Counted from the stretch's first letter, positions 44,192-53,196 are shown. The stretch is DNA of 64,000 nucleotides from Massilia mucilaginosa (GCF_011682145.1 NZ_WHJH01000014.1:1-64000), one strand, 5' to 3'. Notes: generated by a model from the sequence alone, not told the origin. Program-made: numbers and translations.

Positions 44192-44679
44192 GCACCGACG
44201 ATGCCATGCCCTTTGAGCGCATTGGAATGCATGAAGGCAGTATTGGCCTACCTCCCGGATTCGAAGACCGAAGCGCCAACATCTTCGTGCCCGCAGATCC
44301 GCAAAACCAGCCTAACCTGAGCATCGCGCGCGATTGGCTAATCGAGGGCGAGACCCTTGCCACCTACGTCGACCGCCAACTCTGCGTGCTCAAGTCGCGT
44401 ATCCCGAACCACAAAGTGGTTGCGCGCATCCCCGATCTGCTTGGCCAGGGCAATCCGGCATGCGTTGGCGAACGAATCGAAGCACAGTACAAGAACGGTG
44501 CGCAAACGATACGCCAGCGTCAAGCCGCATTCCTCGTTGGACCCAAGCGTGCGCTGATTCTCACGGCCGCCAGTCCGCGAGCCTTCGACGATAAGTTCGA
44601 GGGACTCTGGAGAAGCTGGCTCGACAGTTTTATTGCACCGACGCAAGCTGCCGCCGATACAGCTCCCGTTGCCCCATAA
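44188..44679 (+). CDS. DUF1795/DcrB-like protein, probable Eag chaperone for the Rhs effector
   Basis: A 163-residue protein of the DUF1795 family. Such proteins act as effector-associated (Eag) chaperones that shield the N-terminal transmembrane helices of prePAAR-containing T6SS effectors before loading. The recognisable parts are 'MHEGSIGLPPGFEDRSANIF', 'LSIARDWLIEGETLATYVDRQL' and 'RQRQAAFLVGPKRALILTAAS'. It sits 66 bp upstream of an Rhs gene whose product begins with a prePAAR motif and membrane helices, exactly the expected partner. It overlaps the preceding small gene. Confidence 0.8.
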   Translation: MSTDDAMPFERIGMHEGSIGLPPGFEDRSANIFVPADPQNQPNLSIARDWLIEGETLATYVDRQLCVLKSRIPNHKVVARIPDLLGQGNPACVGERIEAQYKNGAQTIRQRQAAFLVGPKRALILTAASPRAFDDKFEGLWRSWLDSFIAPTQAAADTAPVAP

Positions 44680-44745
44680 GACGCCCCAATAACCCGGCTG
44701 CGGAGCCTCGCACGCAGTCGTTTCCAGCCAAAGCCATCAACGCCT

Positions 44746-47700
44746 ATGTTTGAAGCCGCCCGACTTACCGACTCTATTGCCCACACCAGCGCCCTGACTG
44801 GATTTCTCGTAGGCGCGCTCATCGGCATTGCCCTGATCGCCGCTGTCGCATTTGCCACAGTCACTTGCGGCTGCGGTCTAGCATTGGTGGCGGGACTGTT
44901 GGCTGGAATTGCCGCCGGGGCTGCGGCCCCATTGCTTGCCGGCTTGGGAGAGTCGATCGGCAAGATGTTCACTTCGCCATCCGGTACGATCACCAGCGGT
45001 TCGCCCAACGTTTTCGTAAACAACCTGGCGGCCGCCCACGCCACCCGCAGTACCACGATCTGTAGCAAGCACAATCCGCTTCCGCTGGTCGCAGAGGGGT
45101 CCTCAAACGTCTTCATCAACGGCCTGCCAGCAGCAAGGAAAAAGGATTCCATCACGTGCGGGGCCAAAATCGACGACGGCTCTTCTAACGTCTTCATCGG
45201 CGGTGGAACCGTCGCTTATCTCCCGATTGAGGATGAAGTACCCGCTGAGTTACGGGAGAAGGCCGAGGTGGCATTCATGCTCGCGGGCCTGCTTGGCGGA
45301 GTAGGGGGCCTGATCAAAGGGGCAGGAGGGCTGTCGCGGGCAATCCTTCCTTGCTTAGGCAAATTTGTGGCGGGTTCCGTTATCGGCGAAGCAGTGGGCC
45401 GTTACGTTATCACTCCCGTCGTCACCCGCGTCATGGGCGGTATACTCGGGCGTCCAGTTGACGTCGCCACGGGCCGCAAAGTCCTGTTAACCCAGGACGA
45501 GATTGACTTTGTCATGCAAAGCCAGATACCGCTGATTGTCTCCCGCTTTTACGGCAGCAACCTGCGCCATGAAAGCACCTTGGGCACGGGCTGGGTGCTG
45601 CCCTGGGATCTGCGCTTGCAACAGCGCGACGGAAAGATCTGGTTTGCCGACGGCGAAGGCCGCGAAACCGGCTTCCCCTTGGTTCAGCCTGGCCACGCTG
45701 TCTTTAGCGACGTCGAGCAATGCTATCTCGCTTGCACCACGGACGGCCAATTCATTCTCTACGACCTCAATGAGATGTACTACGATTTCGGCCATCTTGA
45801 CCTTGGCAGTAACGACATCGCTTGGGTCCGGCGCGTGGAGAACCGCACAGGCCAGTGGCATGCTTACCAACGCGACGAATTCGACCGTGTACAGACAATT
45901 CGAACCAGCGGCGACCAGCAACTGCGACTGCATTACACCGACGCTCCATCCCGTCTCATACAGGTTGAATGCGAATTCGGCGGCACGCCCGGCTCGTTAG
46001 CTAGTTACGGGTACGATTCCTTAGGCCAGTTGAGCTCAGTGACAGACGCCAATGGAAACATAGTTCGTCAATTCACCTACACAGATGGCGTGATGGAGAG
46101 TCACACCGGCGCCCTTGGCTTCAAGTGCAGCTACCGCTGGGCAACCGTTGACGGTCAGCCGCGTGTGGTTTCCTGCAGTACCAGCGCGGGAGAACAGACA
46201 AGCTTCAGCTACGATACCGCAACTCGCCAAACCTGGGCCAAAGACGAGCAGGGGCGCGAAGCGCACTGGACTTACGACGAATACTTCCAGATTATTGCGT
46301 GCACTGATTTTGACAATGGGCAATATCACGTCGCCTATACCACCGCGGGAATGCCGAGCCTGATCCAACTGCCAGGTGATCGCGAAATCGCCTTCGAATA
46401 CGATGATGCGGCCAGGATCATTCGTGATATCGACCCGCTGGGTCGTATCACGCAAACTAGTTATGACGGCAACAGCCTTCGAATCAGCTTGTTGACTCTG
46501 CCTGACGGTAGGCAATGGCGAGCCGAGTACGACTATTTTGGCCGTACGAAGTCTACCATTGACCCCTTGAATCGCCGGGAAAGCTACGAGTATGGCAACG
46601 ACCTTAATCCTCTACCTCTCGCCAAAATCGATGCGCGCGGCGGTCGAAAATTAATGAAATGGAATCTAAGAGGCCTGCTCACAGCGTACACCGACTGCTC
46701 TGGAAAAAGCACGTTCTATGAGTACGACATTGATGGACAACTTGCTGCCACCACCAATGCACTGGGCCAAACTACGCGGTATAAGCGGCTTCGCACCGGC
46801 GAGCCTGTACAAGTTATTCTACCCGATGGTAGTGCCGAAATATTCAAGTACGACCCAGCGGGCCTCATCGTCGAACAACAAAATAGCGCTGCTCAATCAC
46901 GCAGTTGGACACGCAATGAACGTGGCCAGGTTGTTCATGCGATCGATCCGGCGCAACGCCACTTACACTACAGATACGACGTGCGGGGACGATTGGTGGA
47001 ACTCGTCTGCGACAGTGACACACGCTACAGCTTTGAATATGACATTGGCGACAGAGTAGCACGCGAAATCAATCCCGATGGTATCGAGCGCCGATTACGT
47101 TACGATGTAGCGGGCGAATTGTTGGAAATGGAAAAAATCGGATATTTTTCCGCTAAAGGTCCTTATGCCGAGCGGGTACGTCGGACCACTTCATTCGCAC
47201 GCGACCAATTGGGGCGCCTGCTTGCCCAAGCAACAGCAACCGCGACCACGCGCTACATGTGGGATGATGCCGACCAGCTTCTTGAGGCGCGAACGATTCC
47301 GACCGAAATTGGCACTGAGCTCGGAATAAAAGCTAGCGAAGTTCGCTTCGAGTACGATAAAGGAGGACGTTTGGTCACAGAACTTGGCTCTGAGGGCGCA
47401 GTAAGCTATGCATTCGACGAGCTTAATAACCTGACGACCCTAGCTTTGCCGAACAATCAACGCATCGACACACTTACCTACGGCTCAGGGCACGTGCACC
47501 AAATCCACAGTGGGGGTCATGTGATCAGTGATTTTGAACGAGACGGTCTGCATCGCGAAGTCCAGCATACTCAAGGCACACTGACGCAACGGGTCGGCTA
47601 TGATCAGCTTGGCCGTCGGACATGGCAGTCGGCGGGCGCGACACCTGAATTGTTGGGGCCTGGTCAAGGGCGTTTATGGCGTAGCTACCGCTACCAGGCG

Positions 47701-48987
47701 ACCGGCGAGTTGGCCGAACAACGCGATAATTTACGGGGCGAAATCAATTTTAGGTACAATCTTTCGGGGCAGTTGCACCAACACACTCGGGCCGCCGAAC
47801 AGGTGCAGGAGCAGTTCAGATGGGATGCGGTTGGGAACCTACTCGATGATTCTGGCCGGAAAAGTAGCGGACAGCTCGAAGGAAACCGCCTAAAAGTGTG
47901 GCAAGACATACGCTTCGAATATGACGCCTGGGGTAATGTGAGCACTAAGCGAAAAGGTGCACATCAGACGCAACACTTTACCTTTGACGCTGACGATCGC
48001 CTCCTTAAGGTAACGACTGAAAACCTGCGTGGCCTTACGGAAACCTGCTTCGACTACGACCCCTTTGGAAGGCGCATCGGATCAACGGAAACCCGTTTGG
48101 AAACACTGGGAGCGGAACGCATTGAAAGGAAACGATTCGTATGGCAAGGGCTGCGCATGATCCAGGAAGTGCGCGAGTCTAGCGTGAGTAGTTATGTTTA
48201 CAGTCCGGACGCAGAATATACGCCATTGGCTCGTCTTGACGCTTCAATTATCGCAGCTGATGTCATCGAAAACGCCAAGAATTCAACGCGTGTATATCAT
48301 TTCCACACGGATCTTGTTGGCGCTCCGCTCGAAGTAACCGATGAAGCTGGGGAACTCGCCTGGGCAGGAAAATACCGCGCGTGGGGTAAGGTCGAAGGAG
48401 GGGAGGACCAAGCACTGCTGGCTCGCATTGAGCAGCCCTTGCGCTTCCCCGGTCAATACGCGGATGAAAGTACAGGTTTACATTACAATACTTTCAGATT
48501 TTATGATCCGGATATCGGTCGTTTCATCAGTCAGGATCCAATTGGTCTCGACGGTGGAGCGAATCTGTACGCCTATACGCCGAACCCGACAGGCTGGATG
48601 GATCCGTGGGGATGGTGCGCCAAGGCATTGGGAAAAAATATGGAGGCTGCAGGCATCCACAGACCTCCCAACACAACGCCACATCATATCGCCGGAGATA
48701 CGTCGATTAGATCGCTTCCTGCACGCAATATTCTTAAAGCTCATGGAATTCATCATGACGATGCGTTAAATGGAGTGTTCTTGCCAAATCGAGGCAATAC
48801 TGATCTTTCGATTCCAGGGATTCTTCACAATGGACGACATCCGGACAAGTACATCGATGCGGTCAACGATAGATTGAGAACGGCTAACGCTAAAGGAGGA
48901 AAACAAGCCGTTGAAATGGAACTGGGCAAACTTCGCCAAGAGCTGCTAAATGCTGTAAGAACTGCAAAATGGAGTACCGTAATATGA
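44746..48987 (+). CDS. Rhs polymorphic toxin, prePAAR-TM-PAAR-Rhs with C-terminal AHH nuclease (T6SS effector)
   Basis: 1,413 residues. Residues 4-13 (A-A-R-L-T-D-S-I-A-H) fit the prePAAR consensus AARxxDxxxH. Hydrophobic helices span about 18-75, and PAAR-like repeats about 80-170 ('GSPNVFVNNLAAA', 'GSSNVFINGLPAARKKDSITCG'). YD/RHS repeats run from about 250 to the conserved core 'GRFISQDPIGLDGGANLYAYT', followed by DPWG near 1290, where Rhs proteins self-cleave. The last ~120 residues are the toxin: P-H-H-I (His1313-His1314), 'NGVFLPNRG' and 'HNGRHPDKYIDAVNDRL' match the AHH class of HNH/EndoVII nucleases. The tip and the immunity gene are visibly more AT-rich than the Rhs core. No vgrG or T6SS structural genes are in the window. 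Confidence 0.9.
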   Translation: MFEAARLTDSIAHTSALTGFLVGALIGIALIAAVAFATVTCGCGLALVAGLLAGIAAGAAAPLLAGLGESIGKMFTSPSGTITSGSPNVFVNNLAAAHATRSTTICSKHNPLPLVAEGSSNVFINGLPAARKKDSITCGAKIDDGSSNVFIGGGTVAYLPIEDEVPAELREKAEVAFMLAGLLGGVGGLIKGAGGLSRAILPCLGKFVAGSVIGEAVGRYVITPVVTRVMGGILGRPVDVATGRKVLLTQDEIDFVMQSQIPLIVSRFYGSNLRHESTLGTGWVLPWDLRLQQRDGKIWFADGEGRETGFPLVQPGHAVFSDVEQCYLACTTDGQFILYDLNEMYYDFGHLDLGSNDIAWVRRVENRTGQWHAYQRDEFDRVQTIRTSGDQQLRLHYTDAPSRLIQVECEFGGTPGSLASYGYDSLGQLSSVTDANGNIVRQFTYTDGVMESHTGALGFKCSYRWATVDGQPRVVSCSTSAGEQTSFSYDTATRQTWAKDEQGREAHWTYDEYFQIIACTDFDNGQYHVAYTTAGMPSLIQLPGDREIAFEYDDAARIIRDIDPLGRITQTSYDGNSLRISLLTLPDGRQWRAEYDYFGRTKSTIDPLNRRESYEYGNDLNPLPLAKIDARGGRKLMKWNLRGLLTAYTDCSGKSTFYEYDIDGQLAATTNALGQTTRYKRLRTGEPVQVILPDGSAEIFKYDPAGLIVEQQNSAAQSRSWTRNERGQVVHAIDPAQRHLHYRYDVRGRLVELVCDSDTRYSFEYDIGDRVAREINPDGIERRLRYDVAGELLEMEKIGYFSAKGPYAERVRRTTSFARDQLGRLLAQATATATTRYMWDDADQLLEARTIPTEIGTELGIKASEVRFEYDKGGRLVTELGSEGAVSYAFDELNNLTTLALPNNQRIDTLTYGSGHVHQIHSGGHVISDFERDGLHREVQHTQGTLTQRVGYDQLGRRTWQSAGATPELLGPGQGRLWRSYRYQATGELAEQRDNLRGEINFRYNLSGQLHQHTRAAEQVQEQFRWDAVGNLLDDSGRKSSGQLEGNRLKVWQDIRFEYDAWGNVSTKRKGAHQTQHFTFDADDRLLKVTTENLRGLTETCFDYDPFGRRIGSTETRLETLGAERIERKRFVWQGLRMIQEVRESSVSSYVYSPDAEYTPLARLDASIIAADVIENAKNSTRVYHFHTDLVGAPLEVTDEAGELAWAGKYRAWGKVEGGEDQALLARIEQPLRFPGQYADESTGLHYNTFRFYDPDIGRFISQDPIGLDGGANLYAYTPNPTGWMDPWGWCAKALGKNMEAAGIHRPPNTTPHHIAGDTSIRSLPARNILKAHGIHHDDALNGVFLPNRGNTDLSIPGILHNGRHPDKYIDAVNDRLRTANAKGGKQAVEMELGKLRQELLNAVRTAKWSTVI

Positions 48988-49574
48988 ATTCAACAGGCAT
49001 CTTTAAACTTCTTGGAGACTCGGACAAGTATCCTGGATTTCTTCAAACTTACCTCACCAGTACCGAACAATGGGAGGAGGATATTGCATCGCGCTGTGCA
49101 AAACTTGGTGCCAAACCCTTTGGGCCGGACTACACTCCAGTTCCTCTTGAGTTTGCGAATAGAAGGAAGAAAAGAAAAGCTGTCGGCGATTTTTCGTTTC
49201 GATTGGCACCGTTCCTTATCCTTAGCGAAACGGCCAGAAACGCCCTCAATGAATTTTTATCTCCTGTGGGAGAATTTCTGGAAGTAGACGCTCCAGTGGA
49301 AGGTTTTATTGGTTATCGAGTATTGTTACATATATGCGACTGCGTAAACCTCGAGAAGTCTGATTACTCGCGATATGATAACGGCAATATACTTGTACGC
49401 AAGCCAGTATTGTATGAAGAAAAAGTTGCAAATGCACATATTTTTTCTTTACCAGAGGCGCCAACAAGCGTTTTTGTCTCGCAGAAATTTAAGGATGCAG
49501 TCGAAAGCGCAAAGTTAACGGGATTTGACTTCACTACAGAGGTCCCATTGACCAGTATTGTCGGCTCGCCATAG
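48984..49574 (+). CDS. Probable immunity protein for the AHH toxin (Imm11/DUF1629-like)
   Basis: A 196-residue soluble protein that overlaps the toxin stop by 4 bp (ATGA) and has GGAG 9 nt upstream of the ATG at 48984. Another ATG 15 bp earlier precedes proper spacing. The C-terminal half ('RKPVLYEEKVANAHIFSLPEAPTSVFVSQKFKDAVESAKLTGFDF') has the pattern of the DUF1629/Imm11 immunity family. Low GC and immediate position after a polymorphic toxin tip support its role as cognate antidote. The family assignment is from memory. Confidence 0.75.
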   Translation: MNSTGIFKLLGDSDKYPGFLQTYLTSTEQWEEDIASRCAKLGAKPFGPDYTPVPLEFANRRKKRKAVGDFSFRLAPFLILSETARNALNEFLSPVGEFLEVDAPVEGFIGYRVLLHICDCVNLEKSDYSRYDNGNILVRKPVLYEEKVANAHIFSLPEAPTSVFVSQKFKDAVESAKLTGFDFTTEVPLTSIVGSP

Positions 49575-49608
49575 TAGGGGAGAACACAGAAAACGGAAAA
49601 ATAGCACG

Positions 49609-49896
49609 CTAAGCGGATGCCGGTGGCCACTGTTGCGCTGTGTGCTTGACGCGCAGGATTTCAATTTTCTGGGTCAGTACCCGGTAGATCACGACATAGC
49701 TTTCGTGCGCCACCAGCTCGTGGGTGCCGCGCTTGCGCCCGATGCGGCCGAGGTTTGGATGAGCAGCGAGCGGCGTCACCTTGCCCTCGATGAGGTCAAT
49801 CATTTTCCCGGCACTGGCCGGGCTGTCCTTGGCGATGTGCTGGCCGATCCTGATCAGATCGTTGATGGCTTGTTTTTTCCAGTGGATGACGTGCAC
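49609..49896 (-). CDS. RelE/ParE-type toxin
   Basis: A 95-residue protein of the RelE/ParE superfamily ('IHWKKQAINDLIRIGQHIAKDSPASAGKMIDLIE', 'LAAHPNLGRIGRKRGTHELVAHESYVVIYRV', 'IEILRVKHTAQQWP'). It follows its putative antitoxin gene by 9 bp on the minus strand. The conserved R/H-E-L-V and V-I-Y-R-V segments are those of ParE. That would mean gyrase poisoning rather than mRNA cleavage, but this cannot be settled from sequence alone. Confidence 0.85.
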   Translation of the reverse strand: MHVIHWKKQAINDLIRIGQHIAKDSPASAGKMIDLIEGKVTPLAAHPNLGRIGRKRGTHELVAHESYVVIYRVLTQKIEILRVKHTAQQWPPASA

Positions 49897-49905
49897 GCGC
49901 TCCCC

Positions 49906-50334
49906 TTATGCCAGCTTGATCGCGGCGCGAACCTGGCGCATTGCCTCGTCATGCGGGATGGTCGGGCTGGTGTCGTCGATGGCCTCCTGCACCTCGGCCT
50001 TGAGCCATTTCGTGTAGGCGGCCGCTGCGTGCGCGTCCTTCATGGCGGCGGCGCGATCCGGGCGCTTGGCGGTGGTGGTGCTGTGCGGGTCGTAGTTCAC
50101 GGCGTCCACGTCGAAGCGCGGGATGCCGACCCCTTTCAGGTATTCGACCAGCGTTTCGAGCTTGCGGAAGATCCGCACCTGGCGGCTGCGCTGCGCCGCC
50201 AGGGCGCGCTCGGTCATGCCGTATTTGACCAGGATGCCCCAGCCGCCGTCCTGGCCGACCACGTGCGCGCTGCGGACAACGCCGGCCTCGACCAGCTTGG
50301 TCAGGGTGGCGTGGTCAATCGTTTCGGTCGTCAT
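49906..50334 (-). CDS. Antitoxin of the ParE-type module, unusual two-part protein
   Basis: A 142-residue gene immediately upstream of the toxin. The C-terminal ~45 residues ('AAAYTKWLKAEVQEAIDDTSPTIPHDEAMRQVRAAI') look like the toxin-neutralising tail found in ParE/RelE antitoxins. The N-terminal ~90 residues ('LTKLVEAGVVRSAHVVGQDGGWGILVKYG', 'RQVRIFRKLETLVEYLKGVGI') resemble what I recall of the plasmid ParC partition-associated protein, a low-confidence memory. The start at 50334 has GAGGGG upstream; a longer frame from 50382 does not. It is longer than common antitoxins (about 80 residues). Confidence 0.7.
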   Translation of the reverse strand: MTTETIDHATLTKLVEAGVVRSAHVVGQDGGWGILVKYGMTERALAAQRSRQVRIFRKLETLVEYLKGVGIPRFDVDAVNYDPHSTTTAKRPDRAAAMKDAHAAAAYTKWLKAEVQEAIDDTSPTIPHDEAMRQVRAAIKLA

Positions 50335-50519
50335 GCTTTTCCCCTCTGTATGCGGAACGCACAATAGTTGGATTATCCGCAAATAATAGAAGATTGCAAG
50401 TACCGATTTTGTTGGCCGCGCCGGAAAATTGACATAAAGCTGCTTGCGCGAACCTGGCGCACACGGCGCGATGGCACGCGCAACCGGGGGAAGCGGTTTT
50501 GGCGTCGCATCGCCTAGCG

Positions 50520-50729
50520 ATGGACCCGATGACTGTACCGAAGGAAATCGACGAGGCGATCACCTGGCTGCGGAAGCGAGGATTCGCCGAACTGGTGATC
50601 CACTCGCTGCCCGTCCTCGGTCCGGAGGAGTGGCTTCGCCAGGTTGACCTGCTACGCGACGGGGACTGCAGGGATGCGACACGGAAACAACGGCCGACGC
50701 CGCCAAAAGCGAACCCAACGCGTGATTAG
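50520..50729 (+). CDS. Doubtful small hypothetical protein
   Basis: A 69-residue frame ('EIDEAITWLRKRGFAELVIHSL', 'GPEEWLRQVDLLRDGDCRD') with a helical, plausible composition, but no Shine-Dalgarno and no known family. It may be an N-terminal remnant of a larger gene in this degraded accessory stretch. Confidence 0.3.
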   Translation: MDPMTVPKEIDEAITWLRKRGFAELVIHSLPVLGPEEWLRQVDLLRDGDCRDATRKQRPTPPKANPTRD

Positions 50730-50846
50730 CGCCCTAATCACGCGTTCATGACGCTGCCCCAAAACGGGCGTATAGTTGCCTCTAAATTATGCCCAACAGG
50801 AGATCACGTGCGCCAACCTCAACAATCAGCATATATTTACCGAGCA

Positions 50847-51008
50847 GCCCTAGGAGTCTGCGCGGCAGAAAAACTGAAGCGGCCATTCAAATTTTCGGCC
50901 TCTCAGATCGCGCCAGGTTCAACGATCTCGACATGGGGAAGGGGTAAAGCACCCCCGAAAATGTCGAAAAGTAGTCAAAAATCGTTCTGCCGCGCAGACT
51001 CCTAGGGC
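50847..51008. mobile_element. 162-bp element with perfect 24-bp terminal inverted repeats (MITE-like)
   Basis: The 24-bp arms at 50847-50870 and 50985-51008 are exact inverse complements. Each contains CTAG followed by GGAGTCTGCGCGGCAGAA (read inward). The 114-bp interior has no convincing gene and shows smaller nested palindromes (for example CGACAT...ATGTCG around GGGG...CCCC at 50929-50966). The layout is typical of a transposase-less miniature inverted-repeat element. CTAG at both outer ends could be a 4-bp target duplication or part of the repeat. Confidence 0.7.
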
Positions 51009-51064
51009 ACTACAACCTGGCCGCCCCGGCCTACCGCGACGATGCTCTATTGTAGGCATCGTCC

Positions 51065-51319
51065 ATGGCCGCCATCGCGAACATAGCATTTTGTGTTGAG
51101 CTTCTCTTGAAGTGCCGCGATGCAAAGGTTGCCGTATCTAAACACAAGCGGGGCGGACCGCTCGAACCAGCGAAAATCGGTTCCAAAGTTTGGGGTCACG
51201 ATCTGCACGACATTTTTTATGAGCTTCATCGAGATGTTCAGGCGACATTGAAAACTCTCCCGCGCACGCCTGTGTGGGCCACTGCGGAAGTGCTCGATTC
51301 GACGTTTTTCCCTGGGTAG
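51065..51319 (+). pseudogene. Fragment of a HEPN-like protein
   Basis: An 84-residue frame whose first half ('AFCVELLLKCRDAKVAVSK') and 'GHDLHDIFYELHRDVQATL' segment recall HEPN-domain proteins, where a substrate-size helix is followed by GHDL...(F/Y).L. It is shorter than a full HEPN domain, lacks a Shine-Dalgarno, and lies between a MITE-like element and other debris. A remnant is more likely than an intact gene. Confidence 0.4.
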
Positions 51320-51425
51320 GTCGCGGCGCGCCACTATCTTGTCGGGCAGTGGGGATTTTCAGCCGTGCCGGGCTCGCTTGGCTTACCATACGGAGACTGG
51401 GTTGGCTTTGAACTGGGAGTGGTCA

Positions 51426-51857
51426 ATGGCAGATTTGTACGACACCGACGTGGTGGCCTGGGCTTACCAGCAGGCTGCCCTATTGCGGGCGCGGCAGTGG
51501 TCGTCGCTCGACCTGGAGAACATCGCCGAAGAAATCGAAGGCGTTGCCAAGGCCGAAAAACGCGAGCTGGGACGCCGCATGTCGGCCTTGTTTGCACAAT
51601 TGCTGGAATGGAATACGCAGCCCGACCGCCGCAATACGGCCTTGTTGCGCAGCATCGGCGACCAGCGCATGAGCATTGCGCGCGTCTTGCGCAAAATGCC
51701 CAGTTTGCAGTCGGCCCTGGTCGATGTCGAATGGCTCGACGATGCGTGGAAGGATGCCCTCGGCATTGCCGCCGAACACATGGAACTCGCGGGACTCCCG
51801 CGCAGGAGTACCTGGACCCTGGTCCAGGTACTCAATGATAATTTTCTGCCGGATTAG
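51426..51857 (+). CDS. DUF29 family protein
   Basis: A 143-residue helical protein. 'LYDTDVVAWAYQQAALLRARQWSSLDLENIAEEIEGVAKAEKREL' is the diagnostic N-terminus of DUF29, and 'QRMSIARVLRKMPSL' plus the C-terminal 'LPRRSTWTLVQVLNDNFLP' complete the domain. GGGAG precedes the ATG. The function is unknown. Convergent with the PHA depolymerase gene. Confidence 0.85.
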   Translation: MADLYDTDVVAWAYQQAALLRARQWSSLDLENIAEEIEGVAKAEKRELGRRMSALFAQLLEWNTQPDRRNTALLRSIGDQRMSIARVLRKMPSLQSALVDVEWLDDAWKDALGIAAEHMELAGLPRRSTWTLVQVLNDNFLPD

Positions 51858-51885
51858 GCGAGCGCCACCCTCGAACAACGCCGCC

Positions 51886-53196
51886 TTAGCGCTTGGTCTG
51901 GAAGAAGCGCATCATTTCGCGGCTGGCGTCCGGTCCCTTGCCATCGGTATAGCTGCCGCGTGCGCTGCCGCCGGACCAGGCATGGCCCGCGCCATGGATC
52001 AGCCACTGCTCCGCCTGCGGCGTGCCATTCACCGTCTGGTGCACGGTGCGCGTGTAGGCGTGCCCGTCCGGCACCCGGCCCGGCTCGATGATTTCCTGCA
52101 TCACGTTATGCGCGCCGCGCTTGATCAGCTCGTCGCCATTGACCGGATGCACGGTCGTATCCTTGTCGCCATGGAAGACGATGATCGGAATCGACTTGCC
52201 GCTGGCGCGCTGCGGCCCGAAATTGCCCTTCATGGCGGCCAGGGCCGACGGCAAATCGTGCGCCGAGGCGAACGGCAAGCCCGAATGCACGCCCACGGCC
52301 GCATACAGTTCCGGATACAAGGTGCCCATGATGGTCGCCATCGCCCCGCCGGCGGACAGCCCGGCCACATACACCTGGCTGGCGTCGACCGCATGGTTGT
52401 GCATGACGGCCTCGGTAATGCCGGCAATGATCGACGGCTCGCCCTGGCCGCGCTGTTGATCGACCGCATTGAACCAGTTCCAGCAGCGCGAGGAATTGGC
52501 TTGCATCGATTGCGCCGGGTACACCACCAGACACTGCATTTCTTCGGCCAGCACATTCATCTGCGTGCCGGTGGCGAAGTCGTCCGGGTCCTGCGTACAG
52601 CCGTGCAGCATGACCACCAGCGGCATCGCTTGCCCGGTGTAGCTGCTCGGCACGTACAATTTATAGGTCCGGGTGCCGGCCGCGTTGGTGAAGCTGCCGT
52701 CGGTAAATTTGCCAGGCAGCGCCTCGGCTGGCGTCGACGCGCCGCCATCCTGCATGCCGTTCATGCCGGGGATGTCGAAATGCGGCATCTTGAAGGCGGC
52801 ATGGCCGTTCGCGCCTGCACGGTCGAGCTTGGCGAGCAGGTCGGGCATCAGCTTGTGGAAGGCGTCGGTCGCGTCCTGCACCACGTTCTTGACGTATTGC
52901 TCGTGGTTCGACGGGCCCGCCGCGTGCGGCTGCGACGCCGGCTGCGGTTGCGGCCCGGGCGGCGCTGTACCTGCGCGCGCCTGGCTGAAACCCTGGGCGC
53001 CATTGAGCGAAGGCATCGGCGGCGTGATCTCGCGCGCTCCCGATGGCGCCGCCGTTGGCTGGGCGGCACCGCCTTTGTGGGGCGTCAGGACCTTGAGCGC
53101 TTCCTGAATGACGCTGGTGGCGGATTTGGGCCCCTGGCCCATCAGGGTCTTGGTTGCCGCCCGCATGTTCGCGAACAGTTTGTCATTGAGTTTCAT
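51886..53196 (-). CDS. PHB/PHA depolymerase-family esterase
   Basis: A 436-residue serine esterase. The lipase box G-L-S-A-G-G has Ser281; the oxyanion region is 'PLVVMLHGCTQDPDDFATGT'; the catalytic His is in 'IHGAGHAWSGG'. The sequence 'CLVVYPAQSMQANSSRCWNWFNA' is typical of type 1 extracellular-like PHB depolymerase domains. No signal peptide is seen. Residues ~45-100 are a Pro/Gly/Ala-rich linker after a short helical head. It is probably co-transcribed with the CopG-like gene 24 bp upstream. Confidence 0.85.
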   Translation of the reverse strand: MKLNDKLFANMRAATKTLMGQGPKSATSVIQEALKVLTPHKGGAAQPTAAPSGAREITPPMPSLNGAQGFSQARAGTAPPGPQPQPASQPHAAGPSNHEQYVKNVVQDATDAFHKLMPDLLAKLDRAGANGHAAFKMPHFDIPGMNGMQDGGASTPAEALPGKFTDGSFTNAAGTRTYKLYVPSSYTGQAMPLVVMLHGCTQDPDDFATGTQMNVLAEEMQCLVVYPAQSMQANSSRCWNWFNAVDQQRGQGEPSIIAGITEAVMHNHAVDASQVYVAGLSAGGAMATIMGTLYPELYAAVGVHSGLPFASAHDLPSALAAMKGNFGPQRASGKSIPIIVFHGDKDTTVHPVNGDELIKRGAHNVMQEIIEPGRVPDGHAYTRTVHQTVNGTPQAEQWLIHGAGHAWSGGSARGSYTDGKGPDASREMMRFFQTKR

